Source of the DNA: Schizochytrium sp. CCTCC M209059
Lineage: Eukaryota > Sar > Bigyra > Thraustochytrida > Thraustochytriidae
Direction of reading: 5' to 3'
Length of the DNA: 46,349 nt
NCBI GenBank assembly: GCA_000818945.1
Contig: KN805378.1
Location: 148,408 to 194,756, forward strand
Shown: positions 18,261 through 26,968 of the stretch, piece after piece
How the letters are laid out: every line of letters starts with the position of its first letter
Position numbering within the stretch: position 1 is the first letter of the stretch
Translations under genes and position numbers: made by a program
Notes under the pieces: generated by a model
The model's database searches: none
What the model was told of the DNA's origin: nothing
Seen by the model: the letters and a program-made list of their open reading frames with translations, nothing else

Positions 18261-18350
18261 GCGCGGGCGCGGGGCTGCGGCGGCGGGCTGCGGCCGGGCG
18301 CGGCGTTCTTTCTTTCTATCTCCCTTCTGGATTTGGATTTGCTCTCTCTC

Positions 18351-18391
18351 CTTCTCCTTCTCCTTCTTCTTCTTCTTCTTCTTCTTCTTCT
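18351..18391. repeat. CTT pyrimidine microsatellite
   Basis: CTCCTT passes into about nine CTT units, preceded by CT dinucleotides. It is a strand-asymmetric pyrimidine tract in non-coding DNA. Confidence 0.85.
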
Positions 18392-18830
18392 TTGCCTCGG
18401 TTTCTTTCTTTCCTCCCGGGCGGCCATTCTGGCGCCGTTTGTTTCACTTGCGTCCCCGCCATTCCGCACTGTGCGCGGCGATTGCTCCACTGTGCGCGCG
18501 TATTTGCCCCACTCTGCAGGGCCTGCCGGATCTTCGCTTTCTATCTTCCTTTCTTCGCTTCTTGCTTGCCTTGGAGACGCACTGTCAAAGATGGCGGCGC
18601 TTCGTATCACCACCGTCGTCGATCACGAGAGGGAGCTCGGGCCGCGGCGAGGGCAAGCGCGTCCCGGCTTCTTGCCGACCGCGGCGGAGGATGACGCGAG
18701 AGGGTGGGGCCCCCTTCGCGCTCAACGGGGTTGGATTTTCTGGTAGATCCTACCCCGGTGGCAAATACAGGTAGGAGGGCCTAAAACGATGCACACAAGG
18801 AGTGGCCAAGGGCGAAAGACGAAATGTGAT

Positions 18831-18846
18831 GGGGGGGGGGGGGGGG
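18831..18846. repeat. Poly-G run
   Basis: Sixteen consecutive G residues. The length may be imprecise because such runs are often miscalled. Confidence 0.85.
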
Positions 18847-19056
18847 AAGCGAAGCTGGAAAATGCGTTTTCTACATGAGTTTTATTTAGTCCAACGAGAA
18901 GAGTGCGTGCATCTTCGCAGGGCAGCAACCTGCTGAGCGTCTCCGCGTATGCTTAAATTCTCTAGCTGATTTAGCTGATTCTGAGATTGGTCAAGCGAGT
19001 ACTACACCAATGCTCAATCTTGCATTTTACATGTTCCAGTCGGTCTGTGTTTTCCA

Positions 19057-19260
19057 GTCTGATTGTCCAGACGTCTGATCGTCCAAAACGTCTGATCGTC
19101 CGAACGTCTGATCGTCCGAAATGTCTGCTCGACCAAAACTCTGATTCATCAAACCTCTGATCGATCAAAAGTCTGATCGACCAAAATTCTGATTTCGTGC
19201 AAAAGCCTGATCGACCAAAAGTCTGATCGACTAAAAGTCTGATCGATCAAGTCTGTCGAG
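19057..19260. repeat. Degenerate 16-17 bp tandem array (TCTGATCG core)
   Basis: About a dozen units share the form GTCTGATCGNCCAAAA, with drift in the spacer and unit lengths of 14-17 bases. The core TGATCGA is partly self-complementary. The array lies just beyond the 3' end of a coiled-coil gene and has no coding frame of note. Confidence 0.85.
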
Positions 19261-19331
19261 TTGTTCGCAGGCCCCTTTGTTTGTTCTGCCTTTGGTCACT
19301 TCGCTCCTTGCAATGTTATTCAAACTTCATC

Positions 19332-20696
19332 TCAACGAAAAGGCTTGCTGGGTACAGATCCTGCTGCGGCTGTGGAAAGCCGCGATTTCCGCGCAGGCGC
19401 CGTTGTATTGCCGTTGAGCGTCAATGCTGCTTGGGACTTGAAGCTAGAAGCCGAGGCCTTAGCTTTCGGTTTCTTGGAAGACGACGGCTTTCGCGTCACT
19501 CCAGTTGCAGCATGAGGTGCAGACGTCACGTTACCGGTGCGGACATTTTCTTTTTGCGTGATGCGTTTGTTTGACATGGAGTTCTTCCACTTGACCTTGA
19601 TGCGGTCCAACTCGGCTTGGACATCCTCGAGCTTTTTCCCTTGCTCGGCCATGGCGCGACGGTGCTTCTCCTTTTGAGCAGACATTTCCTTGCATGCGCG
19701 CTCCAAGTCCCTGCGCTTTTCGTGCAGCTGACTTGTGAGATCGCTCTGAACAGAAAGAAGGTTTTCGTGTGCCGCGTCGGCGTCCTGCTGGCGCTTGTCT
19801 TCGAGCTCCCGACGAAGTCGATCCAGATTGATTTCCTCACTACGCCGCGCGTTCTTGAGCTCCACTTTGAGACGGGAGTTTTCTTCGTTGAGGTCGCGCT
19901 CGCGCTGCTTGGCCTCATCGCTCCGTGTCGCGTACTTGTTGATTTCGAACTCTTGCGCATTCACGCGCTCTTCATACAGATTCATTTGCAGCTCATTCTC
20001 CTTGATAATCGACTCAAAACGACGCTGCGCCTGTGCATGTTTTTGCTCGAGCTCTTCAGACCTGCGTGCCGTCTCGCGCTGAAAGTCCTTTTGAGCCGTT
20101 TGGAGATCGATATTAGCCAGCTCCGCGCGCGTGACCGCCTTGTCTGCCTCCTCGCGCGCTTGCTGCACGAGAAGCTGCGTACTTGCAAGCTCATCTTCGA
20201 GCTCTTGCACTTGCTGCGCCAACTGATTGCGCTCGGAAAGAACACCGGGAAGCCGTTGCGCTGTGGCTTCCATCGGCGCAAGTCGGCTCACTTCAGCTTC
20301 GAGAACGTCGCATCGCTCCTGCGCAGCAACTTTGTCGGCTTCGCTTTGCTTTTGTGTTTCTTCTAGCTCTTGGCACCGCGCCCGTGCGGCATCAAGATCC
20401 TGGGCCTTCTCTTTGAGATCGGCTCCATAGTCGAGGACAATCTTGTTCAACTTTTCGATTGCTGTACGCGTCTTGCCGAGAAGGGCCTGAAAGTATTCAA
20501 CTTCTTCGGTGCTAGTTTGGAGCTTGGCGTCTGTTTCTGCAAGCTGCTCTTCGAGTTCTTGGTTGCGCATATGCAGCGTCTCTCCATCGAGGCCGTGCAG
20601 GTTTACCAGTTTCATGCGTTCCTCGTACTGGTGGCACTTCATTTTGAGCGTAAATACCTCGCTCTTGAGCTCATCGCGCGTAGGTTCGTCTGCCAT
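19332..20696 (-). CDS. Coiled-coil protein of unknown function
   Basis: The 454-residue protein is almost entirely heptad-rich coiled coil from about residue 10 to 375 (EELEQKHAQAQRRFESIIKE is typical), rich in Glu, Gln, Arg, Ala and Leu, with a break near MEATAQRLPGVL around 140-155. The last about 75 residues are Ser/Lys/Arg-rich and basic and may bind nucleic acid or microtubules. No motor, FHA, GRIP or other named domain is visible. A cytoskeletal or centrosomal scaffold is possible but not shown. ATG at 20696 lies in good context, and the gene is divergent from a second coiled-coil gene 924 bases away. Confidence 0.8.
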   Translation of the reverse strand: MADEPTRDELKSEVFTLKMKCHQYEERMKLVNLHGLDGETLHMRNQELEEQLAETDAKLQTSTEEVEYFQALLGKTRTAIEKLNKIVLDYGADLKEKAQDLDAARARCQELEETQKQSEADKVAAQERCDVLEAEVSRLAPMEATAQRLPGVLSERNQLAQQVQELEDELASTQLLVQQAREEADKAVTRAELANIDLQTAQKDFQRETARRSEELEQKHAQAQRRFESIIKENELQMNLYEERVNAQEFEINKYATRSDEAKQRERDLNEENSRLKVELKNARRSEEINLDRLRRELEDKRQQDADAAHENLLSVQSDLTSQLHEKRRDLERACKEMSAQKEKHRRAMAEQGKKLEDVQAELDRIKVKWKNSMSNKRITQKENVRTGNVTSAPHAATGVTRKPSSSKKPKAKASASSFKSQAALTLNGNTTAPARKSRLSTAAAGSVPSKPFR

Positions 20697-21620
20697 GGTG
20701 TCGTCGCCGCTATTGTTTGGTTCTTCTTTTGCGCCAGAATTGCAAAGTCTGCGATACCAGGCTCACGGCAAAGTCGCACAAAATACACAAGAAATACAGC
20801 TAACCTTTTTTTCCGAGCTTTGCTTTTTTTTATCTCTGTTCTTCTTCGCGACCGAGACCTCGTCTTCTCCTCTCTCTCGTCTGCCCGCCTGCCCGCTCGC
20901 CTGCCAGCCCTCCTGCCAACGTCCAGAGTCTTTCTGCCAAGGGCAGCCTCCCGTCCCGGGTGTATGTATACCGCGTAGCAGCGCAGCGTTCGCCCTGGTC
21001 TTGACGCACTGCTGGCCCACTTTCCCCCTGGACGATCTGATCTCGTCTCCACACCCTCCTCGCCTCGAGCAGCCGGCGGCTTCTCTTCCCGCGAGCTCAC
21101 GGACAACTTTTGCGCTCCTCGCCCGAGTCCTCGCTTCCTCCCTCGTCCGGGTGCCAATCGCCGTCGCGCCCGCGCTCGCTCGCGTCGTCGGGTGGAGTTT
21201 CTTTCCTTGCCTTGCTTCGAGGTCTCCTTTCGTGCTCGGCGGCGGCGGTTTTACGAAGCCTTCTCGCGCGCGAGCGAGCCTTCGCCGGGCCGCTGGCAAG
21301 AGGTGGTTCGCGTTCCCAGCAGGCCCCTTCTGTGGGGGTGTGCGCTCGGTCCGCGCGCGAGAACGCGCGCCGGGAGGGTGTGCGCTTGGTTCGCTTTTCC
21401 TTCTCCTCTTGCCTCCTCCTTTGACTTCGACGTCGACTTCGGGGCGCCGAGGCGGCAGACGGAATGCGCGGCGCTCGAATCTGGAGAGCCTGCAGAGCTT
21501 GAAGAGATCGGGGATTAGGTCTGCGGTTGCATAGGTGCTTGCTCGCTGGCGTGAGCAGGAGGAGAAGAGAGGGCAGGAGGGACACGCACGCCTTTCGCGG
21601 CCGGACGCGAGAGACCAGCA
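20697..21620. promoter_or_regulatory. Head-to-head promoter region of two coiled-coil genes
   Basis: This 924-base divergent spacer is GC-rich with CT-rich stretches (20830-21430). Long open frames cross it on both strands, but they are Arg/Ser/Pro-rich and lack any domain, as expected from GC-rich DNA. No defined promoter motif was found. Confidence 0.4.
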
Positions 21621-22421
21621 ATGGCGAGCATGGAAATGTCTAGCACGGCGCTTGTGCTGCGCAAAGATGGCGCGCTATTGTCCACCCCACCAGCGACGAC
21701 GACGACGATGGCAACGACAATGACGACGATGACGACGTCGACAGCAATGACGCTAGCCGCAGCGCCGTCCCAAAGTCTTGCTCTGGCCCGCAAAGCGAGA
21801 AAACAAGCCGAAGTCGATCAGCAAGCGCTACAGAATCGTATTTTGCTCTTGAAAAAGGAGGAAGAGCGTGCACGATTGCGTATCGCACAGGCGCAGGACC
21901 GTGTGACCGACTTGGCTCGCAGACGTACCATCAACATTCGCGCCAAAAACGAAGCACTCGAGGACAGGAGACACGAACTTGAGTGCAAGGAGCGTCTGCT
22001 TGAAAAGGATCTTGCCCGAGCTGCTCGGAGAAAGCAGATGCGGCAGGCCCAGGAACGCAAGGTTCACGATGCACAGGTCGTGCGCTCGCTCAAGCAGCAA
22101 GCTGTGCAAGAAGCTGCCGACCAACGTCGACAAGCGCAAGAAAATGCGCTGCGCAAGGCCGAGGCAGTCAAACGCTCACGTGAAGAGGCGCAACGCAAGC
22201 TACACCAACGCAAAGAGGCTGTTCGCGAAAAAGCGCGCAAAGAGTATGATCGCAAGGTCCGCGCCGAGGAAGCTGCTGCGCGCAAGATCGAGAAGCGGGT
22301 CCAGGCTCTGGAGAAGAAGGAGGCCCAGCTTATTGCTCGATTGCAACGCACACAGACCATTCAAGAGACGGTATTGGGTAAGCTTGAACAAGCAGCGCAC
22401 GGATCTGTCACACCAAGGTAG
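21621..22421 (+). CDS. Highly charged coiled-coil protein
   Basis: The 266-residue protein has a Thr/Met/Ala-rich N-terminus encoded by ACG/ATG triplet repeats (residues about 24-45), then an uninterrupted Arg/Lys/Glu/Gln/Ala helix from about 55 to 255, compatible with a long single alpha-helix or coiled coil. No catalytic domain is present. The stop falls in CCAAGGTAGG, which also reads as a possible 5' splice site. A candidate acceptor in CTTCTTTGTAG about 37 bases on would extend the protein by about 30 residues; this is speculative. Function is unknown. It converges with the CysRS gene across 171 bases. Confidence 0.75.
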   Translation: MASMEMSSTALVLRKDGALLSTPPATTTTMATTMTTMTTSTAMTLAAAPSQSLALARKARKQAEVDQQALQNRILLLKKEEERARLRIAQAQDRVTDLARRRTINIRAKNEALEDRRHELECKERLLEKDLARAARRKQMRQAQERKVHDAQVVRSLKQQAVQEAADQRRQAQENALRKAEAVKRSREEAQRKLHQRKEAVREKARKEYDRKVRAEEAAARKIEKRVQALEKKEAQLIARLQRTQTIQETVLGKLEQAAHGSVTPR

Positions 22422-22592
22422 GCTCACGCCTCCTCGTCTAGCTCTTCTTTGTAGCAGAACATTAACAACTGCTGTGTACACTACTTTGTCCAATTGCTGC
22501 CAATCGCGCAAAACTCGTATAACTTTGTCTCGCCCACCCGTGTGCAGAACGTAAGCAAGAGAAAGAATGAATAAGGCGAAAAAATCATTTAA

Positions 22593-25010
22593 TTAGTTGG
22601 CAGCTTCGAGCTTGGCAAGATCTGCCTGGAGCTTCTCGAGATCCGCCCTGATGGCAGCCAAATAGGCGTCCGGATCACCGTTCGACTTCTTTGCCAGGTC
22701 AGCGTTAAGCTTGCGCTGCTTGTCCATGAGTTTCTTCAGCTTTTTCCGCTGCGAGTCCGGAATCGGACCCTCGGCGCCTGCGGCTTGCGTCGGGACACCT
22801 TGGTCGTCCCAGGCCGTGTACTCCGACGTACGCAAAAGCTCCTCCGCAGGTGTGAGCGCCGTGGTCCACTTTGTCAATTCCTTTTCCTTTGTGTCGACCT
22901 TGCCCTTTGCCTTATCGACACGCTCCTGCGCCTCCTTGGCTCGCTTCTGGTCCACCTCGCGACGCAGGCTCTCGGGGTCCTCCAAGTTCCACTTCGTTCC
23001 TTCGGGGCGGTCCTCAAGACGCAGACCCATGTCGACCAGTGTCTCGTCGCGAATCTGGTCGCACGCCTGCAAGATGGCGCGCAGAGCAGGGTCTGACTTG
23101 TTCTCGGCACTGAGAGCAGCGTTGCGGACCGTCTCACGAAAGCTGACGAGGACCTCGGCGAACTTCTCGCCGCTCTGCTGCGACGAGCTGGCGCCCTCGG
23201 CCGCGCCAGCGTCCGTGGCAGCTGCGCCGCTAAAGCCAAAGCCGTCGTTGCCCTGGATCACGCCAAAGACCTTGAGAATCTGCGTCACGTAGACGGCGAT
23301 ACGGCCCAGAAGCAAGACAGCTGGTTGCAGGTCGGCGAGCTTGAGGTACTTGTTGCATTCGGACACAAGGTCAATCATGGCGCGCATAGCCTCGACAGTT
23401 TTAAAGTTGTCGAGTAGCGAGCGGTGAACCGTCTCTTGCGTGGCCAAAAAGGCGTCGGCCAACGCGTGATCCGTGGCGCCCATCCGCCAGCCGACCTCCT
23501 CGTCGAGGTAATTCTTGCCGCGAGTGAGATTCTCAACCTCGAGAAAGAAGGAGCGGAAAGCGCGCTCTTTCTTTACAGCGTCGTCCATTTTTTGGTCGCT
23601 GTAGGCCATCGGGCTGTCCCAAGGCTGCAGCAAAAAGAGAATGCGCAGCTGACGCGCAGTGTGTGTTGCCAGCGCCTCGCGAATCGTGATAAAGTTCTTG
23701 AGCGACTTGGACATCTTCAGACCCTTGATGTTGAGATGTCCCGCATGCAAAAAGTACGAGCACCACTGCTGGCAGCCAAAGCACGCCTCTGACTGTGCAA
23801 GTTCGTTGTCATGGTGTGGGAACTTGAGATCCTCGCCACCGGCGTGAAAGTCGAGATGCTCGCCCAGGATATCCGATGCAATCACCGAGCACTCAATGTG
23901 CCAGCCAGGGCGACCTTGGCCCCAAGGGGAGTCCCAAGCCGGCTCGCCAGGCTTGGATGCCTTCCAGAGCGCAAAGTCGTTGCGGTTTCGCTTGGCCTGG
24001 GCATTTGCGTCACCAAGCGCGCCCTCGCTTTCTTCGAGCTGAGCATCGCTCGTGTCCTCCTTGGCAGGCACAAGCTTGCGGTAGTTGTGCTCCTTGCGGA
24101 ACTCGTCGAGGCTCAGGTACACGGATCCTTCGGCCTCGTAACCGATGCCCTTGTCCACAATGCGCTTGATGAAGTCAATGATTTGAGGAATGTACTCTGT
24201 CACACGCGTGAGGACGTCCGGTTCGCGAATACCGAGCGCGGCCATATCCTCCATGAACTCGCGCTCGTAGCGACGCGCATGAGCATTGAAGATATCGTGG
24301 TCCGTGATGCTTGCGCCCTTTTCCTTGTCAAGCTTTTTTGAGAGCACGCTCCGTGCAGCCTCGACGAGGGCCTCGCGATCTTTGGTTTCGCTTGCTTTGG
24401 CGGCCTCGATCGCCTCGAGCTCCTTGTCAAAGCCTTCAATCTTTTGCAAGTGCATGTTGAGCTGTTCCTTGGCTTCTTCGAGGTCACGCTTCTTGCCAGC
24501 GCTCTCAAATTCTGCGACCTCTTGCTCGAGTTTCTCGCGCTTCGCCAAAAGGTCCTCCTTGGACGCCTGCGCAGCCTCGTCGGCGAGCGCGCTCAGAGCG
24601 CCAAAGTCCACACTCTTGTCAGCCTTGAGGTCGTCCACGAGCTTGTTCTGGCGCGCGCGCAGGATGATCTTGTCGTCAATGTCCGTGATGTTCACTTGGT
24701 ACAAGACATTGTACCCAAAGTAGTCGGTCATAATGCGGCGCAGGATATCGAACGAGAGGTACGAACGCGCATGGCCCACGTGCGCGCTGTCGTACACGGT
24801 CGGTCCACACGTGTACCACTTAACCGTGCGTCCATTGAGCGGCACGAAGACATCCTTGCGGCCTGTCAGCGAGTTGTTCACCAGCAGCTTGCCCTCCGCC
24901 AGCGGGTCGCCCTCGACGGGCAGCGGCGCCATCCATGGGTGTCTCTGGGTCCCCGTCCCGCTGTCCGTCGTGAACGCCTCGCCGAACTCGCCCTTGCCCG
25001 ACGTGCTCAT
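22593..25010 (-). CDS. Cysteinyl-tRNA synthetase
   Basis: The 805-residue class I synthetase has a Zn-binding Cys (C68, YTCGPTVYD), the HIGH motif as HVGH (77-80), the conserved HIECS...HAGGEDLKFPHHDNE block (371-403) and KMSKS (432-436). It charges tRNA-Cys with cysteine using ATP. A Glu/Lys-rich, probably coiled-coil insertion (about 125-230) interrupts the catalytic domain and a long helical C-terminal part follows, both usual in eukaryotic cytosolic forms. The frame stays open upstream across the neighbouring gene, but the ATG at 25010 is the sensible start, and no organellar presequence is evident. It is divergent from the dihydrouridine synthase gene with 363 bases between starts. Confidence 0.95.
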   Translation of the reverse strand: MSTSGKGEFGEAFTTDSGTGTQRHPWMAPLPVEGDPLAEGKLLVNNSLTGRKDVFVPLNGRTVKWYTCGPTVYDSAHVGHARSYLSFDILRRIMTDYFGYNVLYQVNITDIDDKIILRARQNKLVDDLKADKSVDFGALSALADEAAQASKEDLLAKREKLEQEVAEFESAGKKRDLEEAKEQLNMHLQKIEGFDKELEAIEAAKASETKDREALVEAARSVLSKKLDKEKGASITDHDIFNAHARRYEREFMEDMAALGIREPDVLTRVTEYIPQIIDFIKRIVDKGIGYEAEGSVYLSLDEFRKEHNYRKLVPAKEDTSDAQLEESEGALGDANAQAKRNRNDFALWKASKPGEPAWDSPWGQGRPGWHIECSVIASDILGEHLDFHAGGEDLKFPHHDNELAQSEACFGCQQWCSYFLHAGHLNIKGLKMSKSLKNFITIREALATHTARQLRILFLLQPWDSPMAYSDQKMDDAVKKERAFRSFFLEVENLTRGKNYLDEEVGWRMGATDHALADAFLATQETVHRSLLDNFKTVEAMRAMIDLVSECNKYLKLADLQPAVLLLGRIAVYVTQILKVFGVIQGNDGFGFSGAAATDAGAAEGASSSQQSGEKFAEVLVSFRETVRNAALSAENKSDPALRAILQACDQIRDETLVDMGLRLEDRPEGTKWNLEDPESLRREVDQKRAKEAQERVDKAKGKVDTKEKELTKWTTALTPAEELLRTSEYTAWDDQGVPTQAAGAEGPIPDSQRKKLKKLMDKQRKLNADLAKKSNGDPDAYLAAIRADLEKLQADLAKLEAAN

Positions 25011-25098
25011 CTTCCCTGCCGCCGCGCCGCGAGCGTCCCGCGCCGCCCGCCGCCCTCGCGCTCGCGCTCTGCGCCAAGCTTTGCGTGCACGCCGCGCC

Positions 25099-25155
<57 letters not shown>

Positions 25156-25373
25156 CTACTCGCTTTTGCTTGGCACTTTGTTTGCCGCCTCCCGTGGCCG
25201 CACACAGCCTTGCCCTCGGGCCGGGCGGCACGTTCCGGGAACGGTCCCGGTCGGGGCCTCGTTCGTTCCGCTTTGCGGCGTTCTCTCCCTCCGTTCTCGC
25301 GGCGAGCGCCAGTAACCTCGCGCTGGAGGACCAGCAGAAGGGCAACGAAAGGAGGGGGCGGGAAGGAGCGGCG
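25011..25373. promoter_or_regulatory. Head-to-head promoter region, CysRS / DUS2
   Basis: This 363-base spacer between two tRNA-function genes contains a CTTG microsatellite and GC-rich flanks. Shared control is plausible but no element was recognised. Confidence 0.45.
25099..25155. repeat. (CTTG)n microsatellite
   Basis: About 14 uninterrupted CTTG units sit in the CysRS/DUS2 promoter region and are likely length-variable between strains. Confidence 0.95.
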
Positions 25374-26621
25374 ATGGGCAGCACGGAGGAGGCGGCGCAA
25401 GAGGACAAAGAGCGAGGGGAGACGCGCCGGGGGGACGAGGACGGGCCGCGGAGGATGCTGCGAGCGCAGCAGAAGCTGTACTGGGAGGGCGGCAAGGCGC
25501 TGGCGCCCATGGTCCGCGCCTGCAAGCTGCCGCTGCGCCTGCTCTGCCTCTCGTACGGCGCTGATGTCGTGTACACGGAGGAGCTCATCGACAAGAAGCT
25601 CGTAGAGACGGAGCGAATACAGCACGGGGATGGTCCGAATGGCCTCGTGGAGTACGTCTGGAAAAAGGACAGGTCTACGGTCATGTCCACGTGCGCCCTC
25701 GAACGCGAACGCGTCGTGCTGCAAATTGGCAGCGCCAGTCCGGACCTGGTCGTGCGCGCCGCGCAGCTCTACGAGCGCGACGTCGCTGGCGTTGACATCA
25801 ACATGGGATGCCCCAAGCACTTTTCAATTTCGGGCGGCATGGGCGCTGCTCTTCTTCGCAGCCCAGAGACCGCCGAGGACATGCTGCGCGCACTCCGCCG
25901 AACCTTGGACCCCAACGTCACTGTGACGTGCAAAATTCGCCTGCTTGAGGATGATGCCAAGACCGTAGAGTTGGTGCGTCGTCTCGAAGCTGCCGGCGCT
26001 CAGGCTATCGGCGTCCACATGCGGGAGACGCATCATCGGCCGCGCGTACCGGCCATCTGGGACCGTCTTCGCGCCGTCGTTGATGCTGTCCAAGTCCCTG
26101 TGCTGGCCAACGGCGACGTTTACACAGCCAAGGACATTGACACCTTGCGTGGGGACCACGGGGCCAAGAGCATCATGATTGCACGAGGTGCGCTTGGCAA
26201 TCCCTCGGTCTTTCGGCCAGAGGGACCATTGCCCATTTTTGATGTCATGCGCGACTACACGCGCGTTGCGCGTCTCGTGGGACAGGGCGATCGCAGCACG
26301 ATTTGGATGCTCAATCAGATGATTCGCTACGATACGACGCTTCCTCGCAAACCCAAGGATGCGGTGTGCACTGCGATCAAGGGCCCTAAACCGGATCTCA
26401 ATGTCATTGCTGACGCAATGGGTCTGGAGTCCAGCAAGCTCTTGCCTATCAAGGATGACATTACGTGGGAGAAGCTAGGTCTGAAACCTCCTGCTGCCTT
26501 GTCTGCATCGTCCGTTTCGGCAACTCTGCTCGAGGGAACTGATGGACCTCCGGCCAAGCGGGTCAGGTTGGGCGATGGCTCAAGCGAATCAGTGCAGACC
26601 ACTCACAATCAGTCGACTTGA
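25374..26621 (+). CDS. tRNA-dihydrouridine(20) synthase, DUS2-like
   Basis: The 415-residue FMN enzyme has the dihydrouridine synthase TIM barrel: APMVRACKLPLRLLCLSYGAD near the N-terminus (44-64), the NMGCPKHFSISGGMGAALL active-site loop (143-161) with catalytic C146, and the phosphate-binding NGDV and IARGALGNP motifs. The KHFS/GGMGAAL pattern points to the eukaryotic DUS2 branch, which reduces U20 in the D-loop. The double-stranded-RNA-binding domain of animal DUS2 is absent. A short basic stretch near the C-terminus, PPAKRVRL, resembles the c-Myc nuclear localisation signal. ATG at 25374 was chosen because the open frame upstream is antisense to CysRS. Confidence 0.92.
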   Translation: MGSTEEAAQEDKERGETRRGDEDGPRRMLRAQQKLYWEGGKALAPMVRACKLPLRLLCLSYGADVVYTEELIDKKLVETERIQHGDGPNGLVEYVWKKDRSTVMSTCALERERVVLQIGSASPDLVVRAAQLYERDVAGVDINMGCPKHFSISGGMGAALLRSPETAEDMLRALRRTLDPNVTVTCKIRLLEDDAKTVELVRRLEAAGAQAIGVHMRETHHRPRVPAIWDRLRAVVDAVQVPVLANGDVYTAKDIDTLRGDHGAKSIMIARGALGNPSVFRPEGPLPIFDVMRDYTRVARLVGQGDRSTIWMLNQMIRYDTTLPRKPKDAVCTAIKGPKPDLNVIADAMGLESSKLLPIKDDITWEKLGLKPPAALSASSVSATLLEGTDGPPAKRVRLGDGSSESVQTTHNQST

Positions 26622-26968
26622 TTTTCCTCAAAATGGTGAATGAAACCAAATCGCAAGAGTCATCTGTGCTTCTCATATGTATCCTTATCAACCATCTATC
26701 CATCCATCTATCCATCGAAACAGCCAGCCAGCTTGCCAGCCAGCCTCCATTACGTTGCTTTATACTCTCAATTCTGAAAAGTGTGCTGTGGAGCACGGGG
26801 TCTTTGCGAATGCCTCGAGACGTATGAGCTCTCTGGAACCTTTTCTCCGAAACCCTTCATTAGTCGATTACTGACTGTAGCATCAACGAGCTCTCGTGCC
26901 ACCGCTGCATGGACCAAGACGATTGAAAGTTTAATGTTCTTAGCAAAAAGAAAGATTATACGGTATGA
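26622..26968. other. Convergent spacer after DUS2 and NEK-like genes
   Basis: These 347 bases hold two 3' UTRs, with an imperfect ATCC/ATCT tetranucleotide run at about 26694-26720 followed by CCAG repeats. No gene is seen. Confidence 0.5.

Larger units (their letters stand above)
17410..19331. other. Non-coding region with gap and repeats
   Basis: Nearly 2 kb carry no supported gene. The part next to the actin-factor start is GC-rich promoter-like DNA. Then come a GGCA run, the N gap, a pyrimidine tract, a 16-G run and a tandem array. An ATG in good context at 18591 (AAGATGG) opens a 51-codon frame to 18746 with no recognised motif; it might be a first exon, but I could not link it to any continuation. 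Confidence 0.45.

Noticed and set aside
17567..18774. Open frames running through the N gap
   Set aside because: They depend on unknown sequence, are Arg/Ser/Ala-rich, and show no motif.
19057..19260. CRISPR array
   Set aside because: Units are contiguous and degenerate with no unique spacers, and the context is eukaryotic.
20509..21534. 341-codon plus-strand frame in the coiled-coil promoter region
   Set aside because: It starts antisense inside a coiled-coil gene, is Ser/Arg/Pro-rich and has no domain. It is explained by GC-rich DNA.
24444..25373. Upstream extension of the DUS2 frame
   Set aside because: The extra 310 codons are antisense to CysRS and include the CTTG repeat. The ATG at 25374 begins DUS2-like sequence.
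25011..25820. N-terminal extension of the CysRS frame
   Set aside because: It is antisense to DUS2 and includes repeat-derived KQAS units.
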